A model generated the notes under the pieces. That model was not told the DNA's origin, did no database searches, and worked only from the letters and a program-made list of their open reading frames with translations. Positions 5,812-6,006 of a DNA stretch of 6,006 bases are shown one piece after another. The stretch spans positions 1 through 6,006 of the forward strand of contig CABTYA010000061.1 of NCBI GenBank assembly GCA_902488965.1. The letters are read 5' to 3'. Position numbers and translations under genes: made by a program. The DNA comes from an uncultured Veillonellaceae bacterium. Lineage in GTDB: Bacteria > Bacillota > Negativicutes > Veillonellales > Negativicoccaceae. How positions within the stretch are numbered: the stretch's first letter is position 1; each line of letters starts with the position of its first letter.

Positions 5812-6006
5812 TCAGCCCAAACGGGCGAGGAGTGCGCGTACTTGTGTTTCGAGTTCGGCGATGCGTGCTTCCGCCGCGTCGTTTTTCGCTTGCAGGGCAT
5901 TCACTTCATCCTGCAGGACGTAGACCGAGCTGATCGGACCGGCCGCATATTGCGGCATGCGTTCCGCGCGCGCCTTGCGATTGTCGCGGTCGTCCTTGTC
6001 GCCGAA
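5812..6006 (-). CDS. C-terminus of an upstream surface protein, probably another YadA-like adhesin (5' end beyond window)
   Basis: The last 64 codons of a minus-strand gene, ending in TGA at 5814-5812. The visible part opens FGDKDDRDNRKARAER, then MPQYAAGPISSVYVLQDEV, then a coiled coil. Hydrophobics sit at a strict 3-4 spacing (V28, L31, V35, L38, A45, I49, L52, V56, L59, L63 of the visible part) with an Asn at core position 42, typical of trimeric coils. FGDKD could be the end of the last anchor beta-strand, placing the coil in the periplasm. I associate such post-anchor tails with Negativicutes surface proteins. A different outer-membrane or cell-surface protein with the same tail is possible, because the anchor itself is not visible. 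The terminator at 5688-5718 follows it. Confidence 0.75.
   Translation of the reverse strand, partial: FGDKDDRDNRKARAERMPQYAAGPISSVYVLQDEVNALQAKNDAAEARIAELETQVRALLARLG

Noticed and set aside
5571..5900. Minus-strand 109- and 73-codon frames between the two genes
   Set aside because: They run through the intrinsic terminator and overlap the upstream gene's 3' end in another frame. No supporting ribosome binding site or recognisable protein was seen.
5655..5933. Plus-strand 92-codon frame near the right edge
   Set aside because: It spans the terminator stem and then runs antisense to the coiled-coil coding region. The translation is Arg/Pro/Cys-rich without family features.

Overview
The window is almost entirely one very long, incomplete minus-strand gene (5381 running off the left edge at base 1) for a YadA-like trimeric autotransporter adhesin. 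Behind it at the right edge is the 3' end of a second minus-strand gene (stop at 5812-5814), whose product looks like the C-terminus of another adhesin of the same kind. The long gene reads open for 1793 codons in one frame, with no stop or frameshift, and its stop and C-terminal membrane anchor lie outside the window.

Organism: the protein family needs a Gram-negative-type outer membrane. The post-anchor tail of the upstream gene (MPQYAAGP...YVLQDEV followed by a heptad coiled coil) resembles tails I associate with surface proteins of diderm Firmicutes (Negativicutes: Veillonella, Dialister, Megasphaera and relatives). The coding DNA looks of middling GC content by eye, and the genus cannot be fixed from this window.

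Layout, following transcription (right to left). 5812-6006: end of the upstream adhesin-like gene. 5719-5811: its 3' UTR with a small hairpin. 5688-5718: a strong intrinsic terminator on the minus strand. 5581-5687: GC-richer spacer with no gene I can support. 5482-5580: very AT-rich block with a bidirectional terminator-like palindrome. 5454-5481: a good sigma-70-type promoter (TTGCCA, 16-bp spacer, TAGAAT). 5387-5392: a perfect GGAGGT ribosome binding site. 5381-1: the adhesin.

The adhesin is modular. After a 28-residue ordinary Sec signal (no ESPR extension) it has three successive units. Each unit is an HY[VF]SV entry motif, a YadA-type beta-roll head of SVAIG-like repeats, a charged helical segment, and a neck ending in TDAVNVxQL. 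From about residue 1197 it changes to a stalk of alternating short Ile/Asn coiled coils and beta domains, with long, nearly identical internal repeats. Two head interruptions are related to each other, and two of the three helical segments are clearly duplicates. The protein has therefore grown by module duplication, and the stalk shows recent DNA-level recombination.

Working together: the two genes probably form a tandem locus of surface adhesins. The terminators and private promoter between them suggest that they are expressed independently. I found no RNA gene, CRISPR array, insertion sequence or phage gene.
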